22,891 nucleotides of DNA from Burkholderia sp. (GCA_028292565.1 JAQGMD010000258.1:1-22891), one strand, 5' to 3'; positions 7,481 to 16,044 are shown, counted from the first letter of the stretch. Numbers and translations are program-made. Notes: a model not told the origin generated them from the letters alone.

Positions 7481-8233
7481 TCAGCTTGCCAGCAATAAAA
7501 ATACCGTCGGCTTCTTGTGAAAGTCCGGCGCCTTTTTAGCTGCCAGGTCACTCTTCCATTTTGCTGCGGGCTGGGTTTTGATCGACTCCGACGCCAGAGT
7601 CAGGTCGGTCGCGACGCATACCAGCGTATTCGGATGGCAAGTCGCTGCTATTGCTTCCAGGAGCGCGTCGTTGCGGTAGGGCGTTTCGATGAAGAGCTGG
7701 GTCTGCTTTTCCTGCCGCGACCGTTCTTCCAGCAACTTGATGCGCTTCACGCGTTGTGCTGAATCGGTCGGCAGATAACCATTGAACGCAAAGCTTTGTC
7801 CATTCAGGCCGCTTGCCATTACCGCAAGCAACAAGGAGGAAGGGCCGACCAGCGGCCTGACGGAAATCCCCCGTGCATGGGCGAGCCGCACCAGGTTTGA
7901 ACCCGGGTCGGCTACCGCGGGTACGCCCGCCTCCGAAATAAGGCCCGCATCCTGGCCGGACAGCAACGGCGCCAGCAAGGCAGGTAATTCGGCGGCATCG
8001 GTATTGACGTTCAGTTCGCTGATGCGTATCTCCTGCAGTGGCCGGGCAAGCGGCTGTTCCGCTGCGACCAGCTTGAGGAAGGCACGCGTGGTCTTTGCAT
8101 TCTCCGCAATGAAATAGTCGAGGCCGGCCGTGATGGCTTGCACTTGCCCGGGAATGACCTGCGCAAGCGGATGGCTGATGCCCGGGTCCATGGGACCAAG
8201 CGTGTTTGGAATGAGGTAAAGTATGCCCGGCAT
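7481..8233 (-). CDS. RsmI-like SAM-dependent methyltransferase
   Basis: This is a 250-aa protein with the tetrapyrrole (corrin/porphyrin) methylase fold shared by RsmI, which 2'-O-methylates C1402 of 16S rRNA. The N-terminus (GILYLIPNTLG) and the segment GLISEAGVPAVADPGSNLV at about residues 97–115 correspond to the RsmI motif around ISDAGTP-x-SDPG. The later GPSSLLLAVMASG and FNGYLP are also RsmI-like. The motif differences and the N-terminus suggest a paralogue of RsmI found in many Burkholderiales, so the rRNA substrate is uncertain and I give no symbol. It starts 29 bp after the maf stop and is probably cotranscribed with maf. The Shine-Dalgarno is weak. The gene ends at the bidirectional terminator. 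Confidence 0.82.
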   Translation of the reverse strand: MPGILYLIPNTLGPMDPGISHPLAQVIPGQVQAITAGLDYFIAENAKTTRAFLKLVAAEQPLARPLQEIRISELNVNTDAAELPALLAPLLSGQDAGLISEAGVPAVADPGSNLVRLAHARGISVRPLVGPSSLLLAVMASGLNGQSFAFNGYLPTDSAQRVKRIKLLEERSRQEKQTQLFIETPYRNDALLEAIAATCHPNTLVCVATDLTLASESIKTQPAAKWKSDLAAKKAPDFHKKPTVFLLLAS

Positions 8234-8262
8234 GGTTCTCGGTTGGGAGTGGAGAATTGCGG

Positions 8263-8874
8263 CTAGGCCGCGAAGAATGGAAAACCGGTTTTGCGCAGCA
8301 TGCCTGTCAAAGCAATCAGCGGCAGTCCGGTAAGGGCGGTGGGGTCGGTGCTTTCGATCTTCTCGAGGATGGCGATACCCAGTCCCTCGTTTTTTGCGCT
8401 TCCGGCGCAGTCATAGGGCTGTTCGATACGCAGGTAGGCGTCCAGTTCTCGATCCGGCAGATCGCGAAAGGTCACGAAGGTCTGCACATTTTCGAGCTGT
8501 GTCGCTTGCCCCGCGCCGGTTGTGCGCCCGTCCCAAAGGCAGAGGGCGGTATGGAACACCACGCGGCGGCCGCGCATTTTTTGCAGCTGCTTCAAGGCGT
8601 TTGCATGCGAGCCGGGTTTGCCAATCTGTTCGCCGTCCAGCGTCGCGACCTGGTCGGAACCAATCACCAGGGCTCCCGGCGCACGCGCTCCAACCGCGGC
8701 AGCCTTTTCTTGTGCAAGGCGCATTGCGGTTGCTTCGGGAGCTTCACCCTCGCGGGGCGTCTCGTCTATGCTGGGAACCAGCGTTTCAAAGGGGATGTGC
8801 AGGCGGGACAGCAGTTCCTTGCGATATTTCGAGCTCGAGGCAAGCACCAGGCGGGGAAAGGCGGGAGCAACCAT
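8263..8874 (-). CDS. Maf/YceF nucleoside-triphosphate pyrophosphatase
   Basis: Maf proteins hydrolyse non-canonical nucleoside triphosphates. The YceF branch prefers 7-methyl-GTP and the YhdE branch dTTP/UTP. This protein (203 aa from the ATG at 8874) has the N-terminal LVLASSSKYRKELL signature, the IGSDQVATLDGEQIGKPG segment and DCAGSAKNEGLGIAILEKIESTDP, which match YceF and not YhdE. The frame can be extended two codons to a TTG at 8880, but the ATG is preferred. No clear Shine-Dalgarno is visible. It is divergent from the yceD–fab operon and is followed by the methyltransferase gene. Catalysis is inferred from the family. Confidence 0.9.
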   Translation of the reverse strand: MVAPAFPRLVLASSSKYRKELLSRLHIPFETLVPSIDETPREGEAPEATAMRLAQEKAAAVGARAPGALVIGSDQVATLDGEQIGKPGSHANALKQLQKMRGRRVVFHTALCLWDGRTTGAGQATQLENVQTFVTFRDLPDRELDAYLRIEQPYDCAGSAKNEGLGIAILEKIESTDPTALTGLPLIALTGMLRKTGFPFFAA

Positions 8875-8894
8875 TGTCAATTTTTCATTTTCGG

Positions 8895-8915
8895 ATCAGG
8901 TAAACAGGACCTGAT
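8895..8915. promoter_or_regulatory. Operator-like inverted repeat between maf and yceD
   Basis: The perfect 7-bp arms ATCAGGT (8895–8901) and ACCTGAT (8909–8915) are separated by 7 bp, giving a dyad centre every two helical turns or less. The site is in the divergent promoter region, about 18 bp upstream of the yceD −35 box. It could bind a dimeric regulator of the fab operon or form a hairpin in the maf leader. It does not match the FadR or FabR consensus I know. Confidence 0.35.
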
Positions 8916-8932
8916 AAAGGCTATCTAACACT

Positions 8933-8962
8933 TTGACGAGTAAGGGAAAACCCTGTTATTAT
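8933..8962 (+). promoter_or_regulatory. Sigma70 promoter of yceD–rpmF–fab operon
   Basis: TTGACG (8933–8938) and TATTAT (8957–8962) are separated by 18 bp, each matching consensus at 5/6. Transcription should start near 8969. This shows that the TTG at 8933, which opens the yceD frame, is a −35 element and not a start codon. Confidence 0.6.
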
Positions 8963-8989
8963 CGCAGGTTTTCCGGGGTTGCTTGTCCT

Positions 8990-9490
8990 ATGAATGCTTT
9001 TGTGATCGACGCGTTTGAGTTCAGTCGGCTCAAAGAGCGCCGTGAGGGCGAGGTCGCAGTTGCCGATTTGCCCAGGCTGGCGGAAGAGTCAGTCGAGAAG
9101 GTCGGCGCCATACGCTGGGCGCTGCAAGGCGGTAGCGACCGGTTGGGGCATCCGCAGCTCAATCTTTCGGTGTCAGGTTCGGTGCAGTTGATGTGCCAAC
9201 GGTGTCTGAAACCGTTCGCTTTTGATGTTGCGTCCGATTCCGTGCTGGTTCTTGCCAATGATGAGCCGGGTGCAGATGCGATTGATGCATTGCTGGACGA
9301 CGACGCAATCGAGGTCATCGTCGGCAGCAAGGCCTTCGATATTGCCGCCCTGATCGAGGACGAAGTGTTGTTGGCTATCCCGCCGTCCCCAAAGCATGAA
9401 GTCTGCCCGGACAAGTTGGTGCCGGACACGCCAGAGCCTGTGGTGGAAAAGGTTTCTCCTTTCGCGGTGTTGAAGAATCTGAAGCGATAG
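8990..9490 (+). CDS. YceD/DUF177 family protein
   Basis: This is a 166-aa cytoplasmic protein of the DUF177 (YceD) family, which is nearly always encoded next to rpmF and has been linked to 23S rRNA accumulation. The family feature CQRCLKPF with C69 and C72 is present, with a further Cys in HEVCPDKL near the C-terminus; these may bind metal. An acidic middle section (residues about 85–115) follows. The ATG at 8990 is chosen over the upstream TTG at 8933 because the latter is part of the promoter. The Shine-Dalgarno is weak. The 142-bp gap to rpmF contains an inverted repeat. The molecular activity is not established. Confidence 0.88.
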   Translation: MNAFVIDAFEFSRLKERREGEVAVADLPRLAEESVEKVGAIRWALQGGSDRLGHPQLNLSVSGSVQLMCQRCLKPFAFDVASDSVLVLANDEPGADAIDALLDDDAIEVIVGSKAFDIAALIEDEVLLAIPPSPKHEVCPDKLVPDTPEPVVEKVSPFAVLKNLKR

Positions 9491-9512
9491 CGTCTTCACT
9501 CACTGCTTAGCA

Positions 9513-9538
9513 ATACATGTGCGGTACATAACATGTAT
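9513..9538 (+). repeat. Inverted repeat between yceD and rpmF
   Basis: Perfect 8-bp arms ATACATGT (9513–9520) and ACATGTAT (9531–9538) enclose 10 bp. A second small hairpin (GCCTG-caag-CAGGC, 9573–9586) follows before a −10-like TAAAAT at 9600–9605. There is no U-tract, so neither is an intrinsic terminator. They could be mRNA processing or stability elements or an operator. Confidence 0.4.
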
Positions 9539-9632
9539 GAGGGAAAGAATAAGTAGTAAGGATCCCCGGCCCGCCTGCAAGCAGGCAGACCGGATATGTT
9601 AAAATTTCGAATCTTTAGGTTTAGGAGCTATC

Positions 9633-9815
9633 ATGGCTGTTCAACAGAATAAAAAGTCCCCATCCAAGCGCGGCATGCACCGTTCGCACGATCATCTTTG
9701 CGCGCCGGCGTTGGCAGTTGAGCCGACCACAGGCGAAACGCATCTGCGTCACCACATCAGCCCGAACGGCTATTACCGTGGTCGCAAGGTCTTGAAGACC
9801 AAGAACGACGAATAA
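9633..9815 (+). CDS. rpmF: 50S ribosomal protein L32
   Basis: This is a 60-aa basic ribosomal protein with the L32 start [20 protein letters not shown] and the C-terminal segment [15 protein letters not shown]. The length is normal. It lacks the four-Cys zinc site of some homologues (a single Cys at position 23), so it is the C-minus form. A strong TAGGAG Shine-Dalgarno precedes the ATG. The rpmF–plsX–fab neighbourhood links ribosome and membrane synthesis in many Proteobacteria. Confidence 0.97.
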   Translation: MAVQQNKKSPSKRGMHRSHDHLCAPALAVEPTTGETHLRHHISPNGYYRGRKVLKTKNDE

Positions 9816-9847
9816 TCGTCTGTCGTTGCATTGTTCTAAGCTAAAAG

Positions 9848-9880
9848 CGGCGCGGAAAGTTTGACTTGGCGCCGTTTTTT
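9848..9880 (+). terminator. Terminator or attenuator between rpmF and plsX
   Basis: The stem CGGCGC / GCGCCG (9848–9853 with 9869–9874) contains an inner AAGT-TTG-ACTT hairpin and is followed by TTTTTT (9875–9880). It should end part of the rpmF transcripts. No convincing promoter is visible between it and plsX, so read-through may supply the fab genes. Confidence 0.7.
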
Positions 9881-9967
9881 CATATGCTGAAAAAGCACGC
9901 TGCGTCATTTTGAATCACGCCGGATCTGCCCCGCAAGGCGGTTGGAACGAGGTACTGAATCAAAACA

Positions 9968-11059
9968 ATGACAATCAAAATATCTATTGACTGCATGGGC
10001 GGAGATCATGGTCCGGCGGTCACTATTCCAGCAGCCATCTCCTTCGTCAATCGCGAACCTGGTGCCGAACTGATTTTGGTCGGGCTTGAGGATGCCATTC
10101 GTGCCGAGCTTAAAAAGCACAAGGCCGATCATCATCCACGCCTGTCCGTGGTCGGCGCATCGGAAGTGATCACGATGGACGATCCGCTGGAAGTCGCATT
10201 GCGGCGCAAGAAGGATTCGTCCATGCGCGTCGCCATCAATCTGGTGAAGGAAGGGCAGGCCCAGGCCTGCGTTTCGGCCGGCAACACCGGCGCCCTGATG
10301 GCCGTATCGCGCTATGTGCTGAAAACCATTCCGGGCGTTGATCGCCCCGCGATCTGCACGCTGATCCCCAATCAAAAAGACGCTCCGACCTACATGCTCG
10401 ACCTGGGTGCGAACGTCGACTGTGAACCGCAGCATTTGCATCAATTTGCGTTGATGGGCTCGGCATTGGTCGCGGCGCTTGAAGGCAAGGCGAAGCCGAC
10501 AGTCGGCCTCCTCAACGTCGGCGAAGAAGACATCAAGGGCAATGACGTGGTCAAGCAGACCGCGGCCCTGCTGCGCGCCGACCATGAAAAAGGCGTGCTG
10601 AATTTTTATGGCAACGTCGAGGGCAACGACATTTTCGAAGGCACCACTGACATCGTCGTTTGCGACGGTTTCGTGGGTAATGTGGTGCTCAAGGCGTCCG
10701 AAGGCCTGGGCCGCTTCGTGAAGAAGGCATTGACCGCGGAGTTCAAGAGCAATCCGCTCAATATGCTGGGCGCGTTGATCGCCACCGGCGCCATCAGGTC
10801 GTTTTCCCGCCGCATGAATCCTTCCCGCTACAATGGCGCCAGCCTGCTGGGCTTGCGCGGGCTGGTTTTCAAGAGCCACGGCGGTGAGAATGCGTTTGGC
10901 TACGAATGGGCGATCAAGCGTGCGTTTGACGCCGCCAACCACGACCTCATAACGCGCATATCCACGACCATAGCGGAGTTGATGCCGCAACCCGAGGCCC
11001 CCACGGTTCCGGCAAACGCATCGGTAGTGCCGGAACTCACTCAACAAAAGACTGCATGA
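9968..11059 (+). CDS. plsX: Phosphate acyltransferase PlsX
   Basis: PlsX makes acyl-phosphate from acyl-ACP at the membrane surface, the first step of PlsX/PlsY phospholipid synthesis. The protein has 363 aa (E. coli about 356). The start [12 protein letters not shown] matches the family signature DAMGGD-x-GP, with Cys in place of Ala. The C-terminal half has [19 protein letters not shown], also a family hallmark, and [14 protein letters not shown]. The last about 25 residues (Pro/Ala/Thr-rich) are an unconserved extension. The Shine-Dalgarno is weak (GAGG about 15 nt upstream). Its TGA overlaps the fabH ATG (ATGA), so the two are coupled. Confidence 0.96.
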   Translation: MTIKISIDCMGGDHGPAVTIPAAISFVNREPGAELILVGLEDAIRAELKKHKADHHPRLSVVGASEVITMDDPLEVALRRKKDSSMRVAINLVKEGQAQACVSAGNTGALMAVSRYVLKTIPGVDRPAICTLIPNQKDAPTYMLDLGANVDCEPQHLHQFALMGSALVAALEGKAKPTVGLLNVGEEDIKGNDVVKQTAALLRADHEKGVLNFYGNVEGNDIFEGTTDIVVCDGFVGNVVLKASEGLGRFVKKALTAEFKSNPLNMLGALIATGAIRSFSRRMNPSRYNGASLLGLRGLVFKSHGGENAFGYEWAIKRAFDAANHDLITRISTTIAELMPQPEAPTVPANASVVPELTQQKTA

Positions 11060-12042
11060 GCCTCTATAGCAAAATCATCGGCACCGGAAGTTATCTTCCG
11101 CCCCGGCGCGTGACCAATCACGATCTCGCCAGGCAGCTGGCGGAAAAGGGTATCGATACCTCTGACGAGTGGATCTTCTCACGCAGCGGAATTTCGGCGC
11201 GCCACTATGCCGAGCCTGATGTGAAGTCGAGCGACCTGGCCGTCGCCGCGTCGAAGCGGGCGCTGGAAATGGCGCGGCTCGATGCAAATGACATCGACCT
11301 GATCATCCTCGCCACATCCACGCCCGACTACTTCGGCGGTTTCCCCAGCACTGCCTGCGTAGTGCAGCGCAAACTCGGTATCACCAATCACAGCGCTGCA
11401 CTCGATGTGCAAGCGGTATGCAGTGGTTTCGCCTATGCGGTATCGGTTGCCGACAGCTTCATCAAGGCGGGCGCCCACAGGAATGTCCTGGTCATCGGCG
11501 CGGAAGTGTTTTCGCGCATCCTCAATTTCGAAGATCGCACCACGTGCGTGTTGTTCGGCGACGGCGCCGGCGCCGTGGTCCTCAGCGCCTCGAAGGAGCC
11601 CGGCATACTGGCCACCAAGCTGCATGCTGACGGCAGCCATGCCGACATCCTGTGCGTGCCCGGCAGCGTCAGCGGGGGCGTGGTCGAAGGCAGCGCATTC
11701 CTTTACATGGATGGACAGGCGGTATTCAAACTTGCGGTGGGTGTGCTCGAGAAAGTCGCCAACGAAGTGCTGGAGCTCGCCGATATGCGCGCTTCGCAAC
11801 TGGATTGGCTGATCCCCCACCAGGCCAATATCCGCATCATGCAAAGCACCGCAAAGAAACTCGGCCTGCCATTGGAGAAGATGGTGGTCACCGTCGACCA
11901 GCACGGCAATACGTCGGCCGCTTCCATTCCGCTGGCGCTGGACCAGGCGGTGCGCGACGGCCGCATCAAGCCGGGTCATAACGTGATGATGGAAGGCGTC
12001 GGTGGCGGCTTCACCTGGGGCGCAGTCCTCGCACGCATGTAA
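11056..12042 (+). CDS. fabH: 3-oxoacyl-ACP synthase III (FabH)
   Basis: FabH condenses acetyl-CoA with malonyl-ACP to start type II fatty-acid synthesis. The catalytic triad is visible: C122 (in [10 protein letters not shown]), H255 (in IPHQANIRI) and N285 (in HGNTSAAS), matching E. coli C112/H244/N274. The substrate-binding segment around SRSGISARH is the usual FabH N-terminal part, and GGGFTWGA is at the C-terminus. The length is 328 aa (E. coli 317). It overlaps plsX by 4 bp. Confidence 0.97.
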   Translation: MSLYSKIIGTGSYLPPRRVTNHDLARQLAEKGIDTSDEWIFSRSGISARHYAEPDVKSSDLAVAASKRALEMARLDANDIDLIILATSTPDYFGGFPSTACVVQRKLGITNHSAALDVQAVCSGFAYAVSVADSFIKAGAHRNVLVIGAEVFSRILNFEDRTTCVLFGDGAGAVVLSASKEPGILATKLHADGSHADILCVPGSVSGGVVEGSAFLYMDGQAVFKLAVGVLEKVANEVLELADMRASQLDWLIPHQANIRIMQSTAKKLGLPLEKMVVTVDQHGNTSAASIPLALDQAVRDGRIKPGHNVMMEGVGGGFTWGAVLARM

Positions 12043-12063
12043 TTCTGTCCAATAAAAAATAGC

Positions 12064-12996
12064 ATGACTAAATTTGCATTCGTTTTTCCCGGTCAAGGTT
12101 CGCAAGCCATCGGGATGTTGAACGGCTTCGCGGACAACGCGGTGGTGAGGCAAACGGTTGCCGAAGCATCCGAAGCACTCGGCTTTGATCTCGGCAAGCT
12201 GATTGCCGAGGGACCGAAAGAAGACCTCGACCTGACCACCAACACCCAGCCGGTGATGCTGACTGCCGCCGTTGCGGTGTATCGCGCTTGGATCGCTGCC
12301 GGGGGCAAAGCCCCGGCCCTCGTGGCCGGCCACAGCCTCGGTGAATACTCCGCGCTGGTAGCGGCCGGAGTCATTGCATTCAGTGATGCGGTGCCACTGG
12401 TGCGTTTTCGCGCCCAGGCTATGCAGGAAGCAGTACCGGTCGGGCAGGGCGGGATGGCGGCTATTCTCGGCTTGTCGGATGAGGATGTACGCGCCGCATG
12501 TGCGGAAGCGGCACAGGGGCAGGTCGTCGAGGCCGTCAATTTCAACGCCCCGGCGCAGGTCGTGATCGCCGGGCATAAAGATGCGGTGGAGCGCGCCTGT
12601 GAAGCAGCTAAGGCCAAAGGCGCCAAACGCGCGCTGTCGTTGCCGGTATCCGCGCCGTTCCATTCTTCGCTGTTGAAGCCGGCGTCGGATCGCCTGCGCG
12701 AATATATGGCGAGCGTGCCCTTTGCGGCGCCGCAGATCCCGTTGATCAATAACGTCGATGTCGCCGTGGTTCAGGAGGCGGCCGGCATCAAAGATGCGCT
12801 GGTGCGCCAGGCTGCCAGCCCTGTGCGCTGGGTCGAGACGATCCAGAAGATGGCTGCCGACGGCGTGACGCATGTGGTTGAATGCGGTCCCGGAAAAGTA
12901 TTGACGGGACTTGCCAAGCGAATTAACGGCGACCTGATCGGCGAAGCAATCGTCGACCAGCCGTCTTTGGACAAAGCTCTGGAGCTCCTCAAGTGA
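12064..12996 (+). CDS. fabD: Malonyl-CoA:ACP transacylase FabD
   Basis: FabD transfers malonyl from CoA to ACP. The protein has 310 aa (E. coli 309). It contains FPGQGSQ at the N-terminus, the nucleophile S91 in GHSLGEYSALVA, and H200 in PVSAPFHSSLL, corresponding to E. coli S92/H201. A 21-bp gap separates it from fabH, with no recognisable Shine-Dalgarno, so initiation may depend on ribosomes finishing fabH. Its TGA overlaps the fabG GTG start. Confidence 0.97.
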   Translation: MTKFAFVFPGQGSQAIGMLNGFADNAVVRQTVAEASEALGFDLGKLIAEGPKEDLDLTTNTQPVMLTAAVAVYRAWIAAGGKAPALVAGHSLGEYSALVAAGVIAFSDAVPLVRFRAQAMQEAVPVGQGGMAAILGLSDEDVRAACAEAAQGQVVEAVNFNAPAQVVIAGHKDAVERACEAAKAKGAKRALSLPVSAPFHSSLLKPASDRLREYMASVPFAAPQIPLINNVDVAVVQEAAGIKDALVRQAASPVRWVETIQKMAADGVTHVVECGPGKVLTGLAKRINGDLIGEAIVDQPSLDKALELLK

Positions 12997-13739
12997 ATTT
13001 AAATAATCAAGTGGCGCTGGTAACCGGCGCATCGCGCGGAATTGGCCGTGCGATTGCGATGGAATTCGCAAAGCAGGGCGCAAAAGTGGTCGGCACCGCG
13101 ACTTCGGAGTCCGGCGCGGCCGCCATCGCCGACTACCTGAACGCGATTCAACCCGGCTGCGGCAAGGGCGTGGTGTTGAATGTGAATGAAGCCGACGCCT
13201 GTTTAGCGGTCGTCGACCAGGTGCAAAAGGATTTCGGCTCGCTGTCGATACTGGTCAACAACGCCGGCATTACGCAGGACCAGCTGGCAATGCGCATGAA
13301 AGACGAAGAGTGGGACGCGGTCATTGCGACCAACCTGACGGCGGTAGGGCGCCTATCGCGCGCCGTATTGCGCGGCATGATGAAAGCCAAACACGGGCGT
13401 ATCATTAACATTACGTCAGTCGTCGGTTCGGCCGGCAACGCAGGGCAGATAAACTACGCCGCCGCTAAAGCCGGTGTGGCCGGGATGAGCCGCGCACTGG
13501 CCCGCGAAATCGGCAGCCGCAATATCACCGTCAACTGCATCGCACCGGGATTCATCGATACCGACATGACGAGGGAGCTGAATGAGCAGCAGATCAATGC
13601 CCTGTTGCAGCAGATTCCCCTCGGCCGTTTCGGGTTGCCCGAAGACATTGCAGCCGCTGCCGCGTTCCTTGCTTCGTCCCAAGCCGGCTACATCACCGGC
13701 ACGACGCTGCATGTCAACGGCGGCATGTATATGAGTTGA
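12993..13739 (+). CDS. fabG: 3-oxoacyl-ACP reductase FabG
   Basis: FabG is the NADPH-dependent short-chain dehydrogenase of fatty-acid elongation. The protein has 248 aa. The cofactor motif TGASRGIGRAIA is at residues 11–22, NNAG at 89–92, and the active site N114, S142, Y155 and K159 (INYAAAKAG). The C-terminal motif ITGTTLHVNGGMYM is typical. The start is GTG at 12993, overlapping the fabD stop (GTGA), with a GGAG Shine-Dalgarno inside fabD. Confidence 0.97.
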   Translation: MNLNNQVALVTGASRGIGRAIAMEFAKQGAKVVGTATSESGAAAIADYLNAIQPGCGKGVVLNVNEADACLAVVDQVQKDFGSLSILVNNAGITQDQLAMRMKDEEWDAVIATNLTAVGRLSRAVLRGMMKAKHGRIINITSVVGSAGNAGQINYAAAKAGVAGMSRALAREIGSRNITVNCIAPGFIDTDMTRELNEQQINALLQQIPLGRFGLPEDIAAAAAFLASSQAGYITGTTLHVNGGMYMS

Positions 13740-13808
13740 TAAACGAGTTAAATTTGACTTAGACGCTTTTGGCTGAAGTTTAATCATTATCCAAAACAGC
13801 AGCCGAAA

Positions 13809-13839
13809 GTGAATTTTCACTGCGCAAACCTGATAAAAT
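13809..13839 (+). promoter_or_regulatory. Candidate acpP promoter and operator
   Basis: A −10-like TAAAAT (13834–13839) lies 34 bp before the acpP ATG. No good −35 is seen. Where it should be is the short palindrome GTGAA-TT-TTCAC (13809–13820), which could be a regulator site. A further TTGACT at 13754–13759 has a TTTAAT 19 bp later. The evidence for any single start is weak, but acpP commonly has its own strong promoter. Confidence 0.3.
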
Positions 13840-13873
13840 GCGCGCACTTTCTGTAACCCACTGGAGGCATAAT

Positions 13874-14113
13874 ATGTCCGATATCGAACAACGCGTTAAG
13901 AAGATCGTCGCTGAACAACTGGGCGTCGCTGAAGCCGACATCAAAACCGAATCGTCTTTCGTTGATGACCTCGGTGCCGATTCGCTCGACACGGTTGAAC
14001 TCGTGATGGCGCTCGAAGACGAGTTCGAGATGGAAATTCCGGACGAGCAGGCCGAAAAAATCACGACTGTGCAACAGGCGATCGACTACGCCAAGGCACA
14101 CGTCAAAGCGTAA
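13874..14113 (+). CDS. acpP: Acyl carrier protein
   Basis: This is an acidic 79-aa carrier protein with the phosphopantetheine attachment site S37 in [18 protein letters not shown]. The start is the ATG at 13874, 6 nt after a perfect GGAGG Shine-Dalgarno; the longer frame starting at 13838 begins inside the probable promoter. It carries the growing acyl chain for FabD, FabH, FabG, FabF and PlsX, all encoded here. Confidence 0.97.
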   Translation: MSDIEQRVKKIVAEQLGVAEADIKTESSFVDDLGADSLDTVELVMALEDEFEMEIPDEQAEKITTVQQAIDYAKAHVKA

Positions 14114-14146
14114 TACCGTTTTAATGATCGACTCCAGGAGAAGCGT

Positions 14147-15394
14147 TTGAGCCGCTCACGTGAACGTCGTGTCGTGGTGACCGGCCTCGGTTGCATTTCA
14201 CCTGTCGGCAATTCAGTTGCCGATGCGTGGGCTGCGATAACCGCAGGCAGATCGGGCATTGCGACTATCACAAAATTTGATGCCACGCCTTTCTCCACGC
14301 GTTTTGCGGGTGAAGTAAAGGGCTTCAATATCGAGGACTACATCCCCGGTAAGGAAGCGCGCCATATGGATACATTCATCCACTATGGCATGGCCGCCGG
14401 CATGCAGGCGATGCAGGATAGCGGCCTGACGGTGTCCGATGAAAATGCCGACAGAATCGGTGTTATCGTCGGTTCGGGTATCGGCGGCTTGCCGCTGATT
14501 GAAGAAACGCATGCCGAGCTGACCAATCGCGGTCCGCGCCGCATCAGCCCGTTCTTCGTCCCGGCCTCGATCATCAACATGATTTCCGGTCACCTGTCGA
14601 TCAAATACGGCCTCAAAGGGCCAAATCTCGCGATCGTTACAGCCTGTACCACCGGCCTGCATTGTATCGGTGCTGCTGCCCGCATGATCGAATACGGCGA
14701 TGCCGACGTGATGATCGCGGGTGGGTCCGAATCCACGATCTCGCCGCTTGGCCTCGGCGGTTTTGCCGCCGCGCGCGCGCTGTCGTCGCGCAATGACGAT
14801 CCTGCTACCGCATCGCGGCCGTGGGACAAAGATCGCGACGGCTTTGTGCTCGGTGAGGGCGCCGGCGTGATGGTGCTGGAAGAATATGAACACGCAAAGG
14901 CCCGCGGCGCGAAAATCTACGCCGAGGTGCTAGGCTTCGGCATGAGTGCGGATGCGTACCACATGACCGCTCCGCTGGAAGATGGTGACGGCGCAAGGCG
15001 CTGCATGATAGCGGCGTTGAAAAACGCGGAAATCAATCCCACCCAGGTTGACTACGTGAATGCACACGGCACCTCGACACCGCTGGGCGACCTTGCCGAG
15101 ACAGTCGCTATCAAACGTGCGTTGGGTGACCATGCGAAGGATATCGTGGTCAACTCGACGAAGTCGATGACAGGGCACTTGCTCGGCGGTGCCGGCGGCC
15201 TGGAATCGGTTTTCACGGTGCTGGCAGTGCATAACCAGTTATCGCCGCCAACCATCAACATCTTCAATCAGGACCCGGCCTGCGATCTTGATTACTGCGC
15301 CAACAGCGCACGCGAAATGCCGATCAACATCGCTGTGAAAAATTCGTTCGGCTTCGGCGGAACGAACGGTACTCTCATCTTCGGCAAAATCTGA
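14147..15394 (+). CDS. fabF: 3-oxoacyl-ACP synthase II (FabF)
   Basis: FabF performs elongation condensation, including the temperature-sensitive C16:1 to C18:1 step. The length is 415 aa. The catalytic residues are C167 (in [10 protein letters not shown]), H307 (in [11 protein letters not shown]) and H344 (in [15 protein letters not shown]), with K339 in the same motif. The C-terminal motif is [13 protein letters not shown]. The start codon is TTG at 14147, with an AGGAG Shine-Dalgarno 6 nt before it. No ATG near the N-terminus preserves the conserved RRVVVTGLG segment. It follows acpP by 33 bp. Confidence 0.96.
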   Translation: MSRSRERRVVVTGLGCISPVGNSVADAWAAITAGRSGIATITKFDATPFSTRFAGEVKGFNIEDYIPGKEARHMDTFIHYGMAAGMQAMQDSGLTVSDENADRIGVIVGSGIGGLPLIEETHAELTNRGPRRISPFFVPASIINMISGHLSIKYGLKGPNLAIVTACTTGLHCIGAAARMIEYGDADVMIAGGSESTISPLGLGGFAAARALSSRNDDPATASRPWDKDRDGFVLGEGAGVMVLEEYEHAKARGAKIYAEVLGFGMSADAYHMTAPLEDGDGARRCMIAALKNAEINPTQVDYVNAHGTSTPLGDLAETVAIKRALGDHAKDIVVNSTKSMTGHLLGGAGGLESVFTVLAVHNQLSPPTINIFNQDPACDLDYCANSAREMPINIAVKNSFGFGGTNGTLIFGKI

Positions 15395-15400
15395 TTCCAA

Positions 15401-15427
15401 CCGTTTCCTTCTTTACGAAGGAAACGG
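15401..15427 (+). terminator. Hairpin after fabF
   Basis: A perfect 11-bp stem (15401–15411 with 15417–15427) closes a 5-nt loop, 7 bp after the fabF stop. The following sequence is C/T-rich and not a run of T. It probably acts as a partial terminator or protects the mRNA 3' end, since the next gene lies only 18 bp further on. Confidence 0.5.
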
Positions 15428-15445
15428 CCACTTCTCTCTCCCATC

Positions 15446-15955
15446 ATGTCCATCGCGGTATCCGCCGTAGTGAAGCCCTCCAGGTGTTTGCTCGCGGCGG
15501 TCGGCGCGATGTGTTTCGTCATCGTAATCATCGGTTTCATGCTCGGCATCGGCCAAGTCGGCGAATTCTCTCTACCGGTACGAATTTCGCTCGCTGTTTT
15601 CAGTGTTTTCCTAGCATTTTTTGGGCTTTATCATACCGTTCGGCACCAAAATCCACTACAAGTAGATATCTCCGGTGTCGGGCAGGTGCGGCTGACGAAA
15701 ATCCATGCTTCGATGGGCTCTTGTCTGGAAAAAAATTGGCCGCATGTAAAGACGGGTGGCGAGGTGGTCAGGCTGTTGGAGGACTCGACAATCTGGCCGC
15801 ATTTACTCCTGTTACGCCTGCAGACCGACACCGGAAAAACGACGGTTGTACCGGTATTACCTGATAGCGTTTCGCGGGACGCCTTTCGGGCTTTATCGGT
15901 TGCGTGTCGCTGGATTGCCGCGCACAATAACTCGACAGAACACACAATCTTGTGA
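15446..15955 (+). CDS. YgfX-like two-helix membrane protein
   Basis: This is a 169-aa protein with two hydrophobic segments at about residues 14–35 and 46–62, a short loop between them, and a cytoplasmic C-terminal domain. The C-terminal part has WPHLLLLRLQTD and VPVLPDSVSRDAFRALSVACRW, which resemble the YgfX/CptA family (LPDS-x-x-x-x-FR-x-L). E. coli YgfX is a small inner-membrane protein reported to inhibit cell-division proteins and is paired with SdhE. No sdhE partner is visible here. The gene sits between fabF and rpoE, as in other beta-proteobacteria. No Shine-Dalgarno is obvious before the ATG at 15446. The family assignment is from memory of the motif, so it is moderate. Confidence 0.65.
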   Translation: MSIAVSAVVKPSRCLLAAVGAMCFVIVIIGFMLGIGQVGEFSLPVRISLAVFSVFLAFFGLYHTVRHQNPLQVDISGVGQVRLTKIHASMGSCLEKNWPHVKTGGEVVRLLEDSTIWPHLLLLRLQTDTGKTTVVPVLPDSVSRDAFRALSVACRWIAAHNNSTEHTIL

Positions 15956-15972
15956 TTATGTCCAGCCAGAAT

Positions 15973-16000
15973 TGAACTAATTGTATTTCTTCCAGTCAAC
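15973..16000 (+). promoter_or_regulatory. Candidate sigma-E promoter of rpoE
   Basis: TGAACTA (15973–15979) and TCAAC (15996–16000) are separated by 16 bp. The sigma-E consensus is GGAACTT, 16 or 17 bp, then TCNRA-like, so the −35 matches at 5/7 and the spacing is right. Position 45–70 bp before rpoE fits the autoregulation known for this gene family. Confidence 0.45.
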
Positions 16001-16044
16001 TAAGCTAAGCCGCGCATATGTTGCAGTGAACAAGGGAATGGGGA

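Noticed and set aside
8875..8880. TTGACA on the minus strand at the maf start as a −35 box
   Set aside because: A promoter here would start transcription inside maf, after the conserved LASSS motif codons. It is a coincidence at the start codon.
11179..13083. A 634-codon minus-strand frame opposite fabH and fabD
   Set aside because: It covers two certain genes on the other strand, is rich in His and Arg as reversed-strand frames usually are, and has no family signature.
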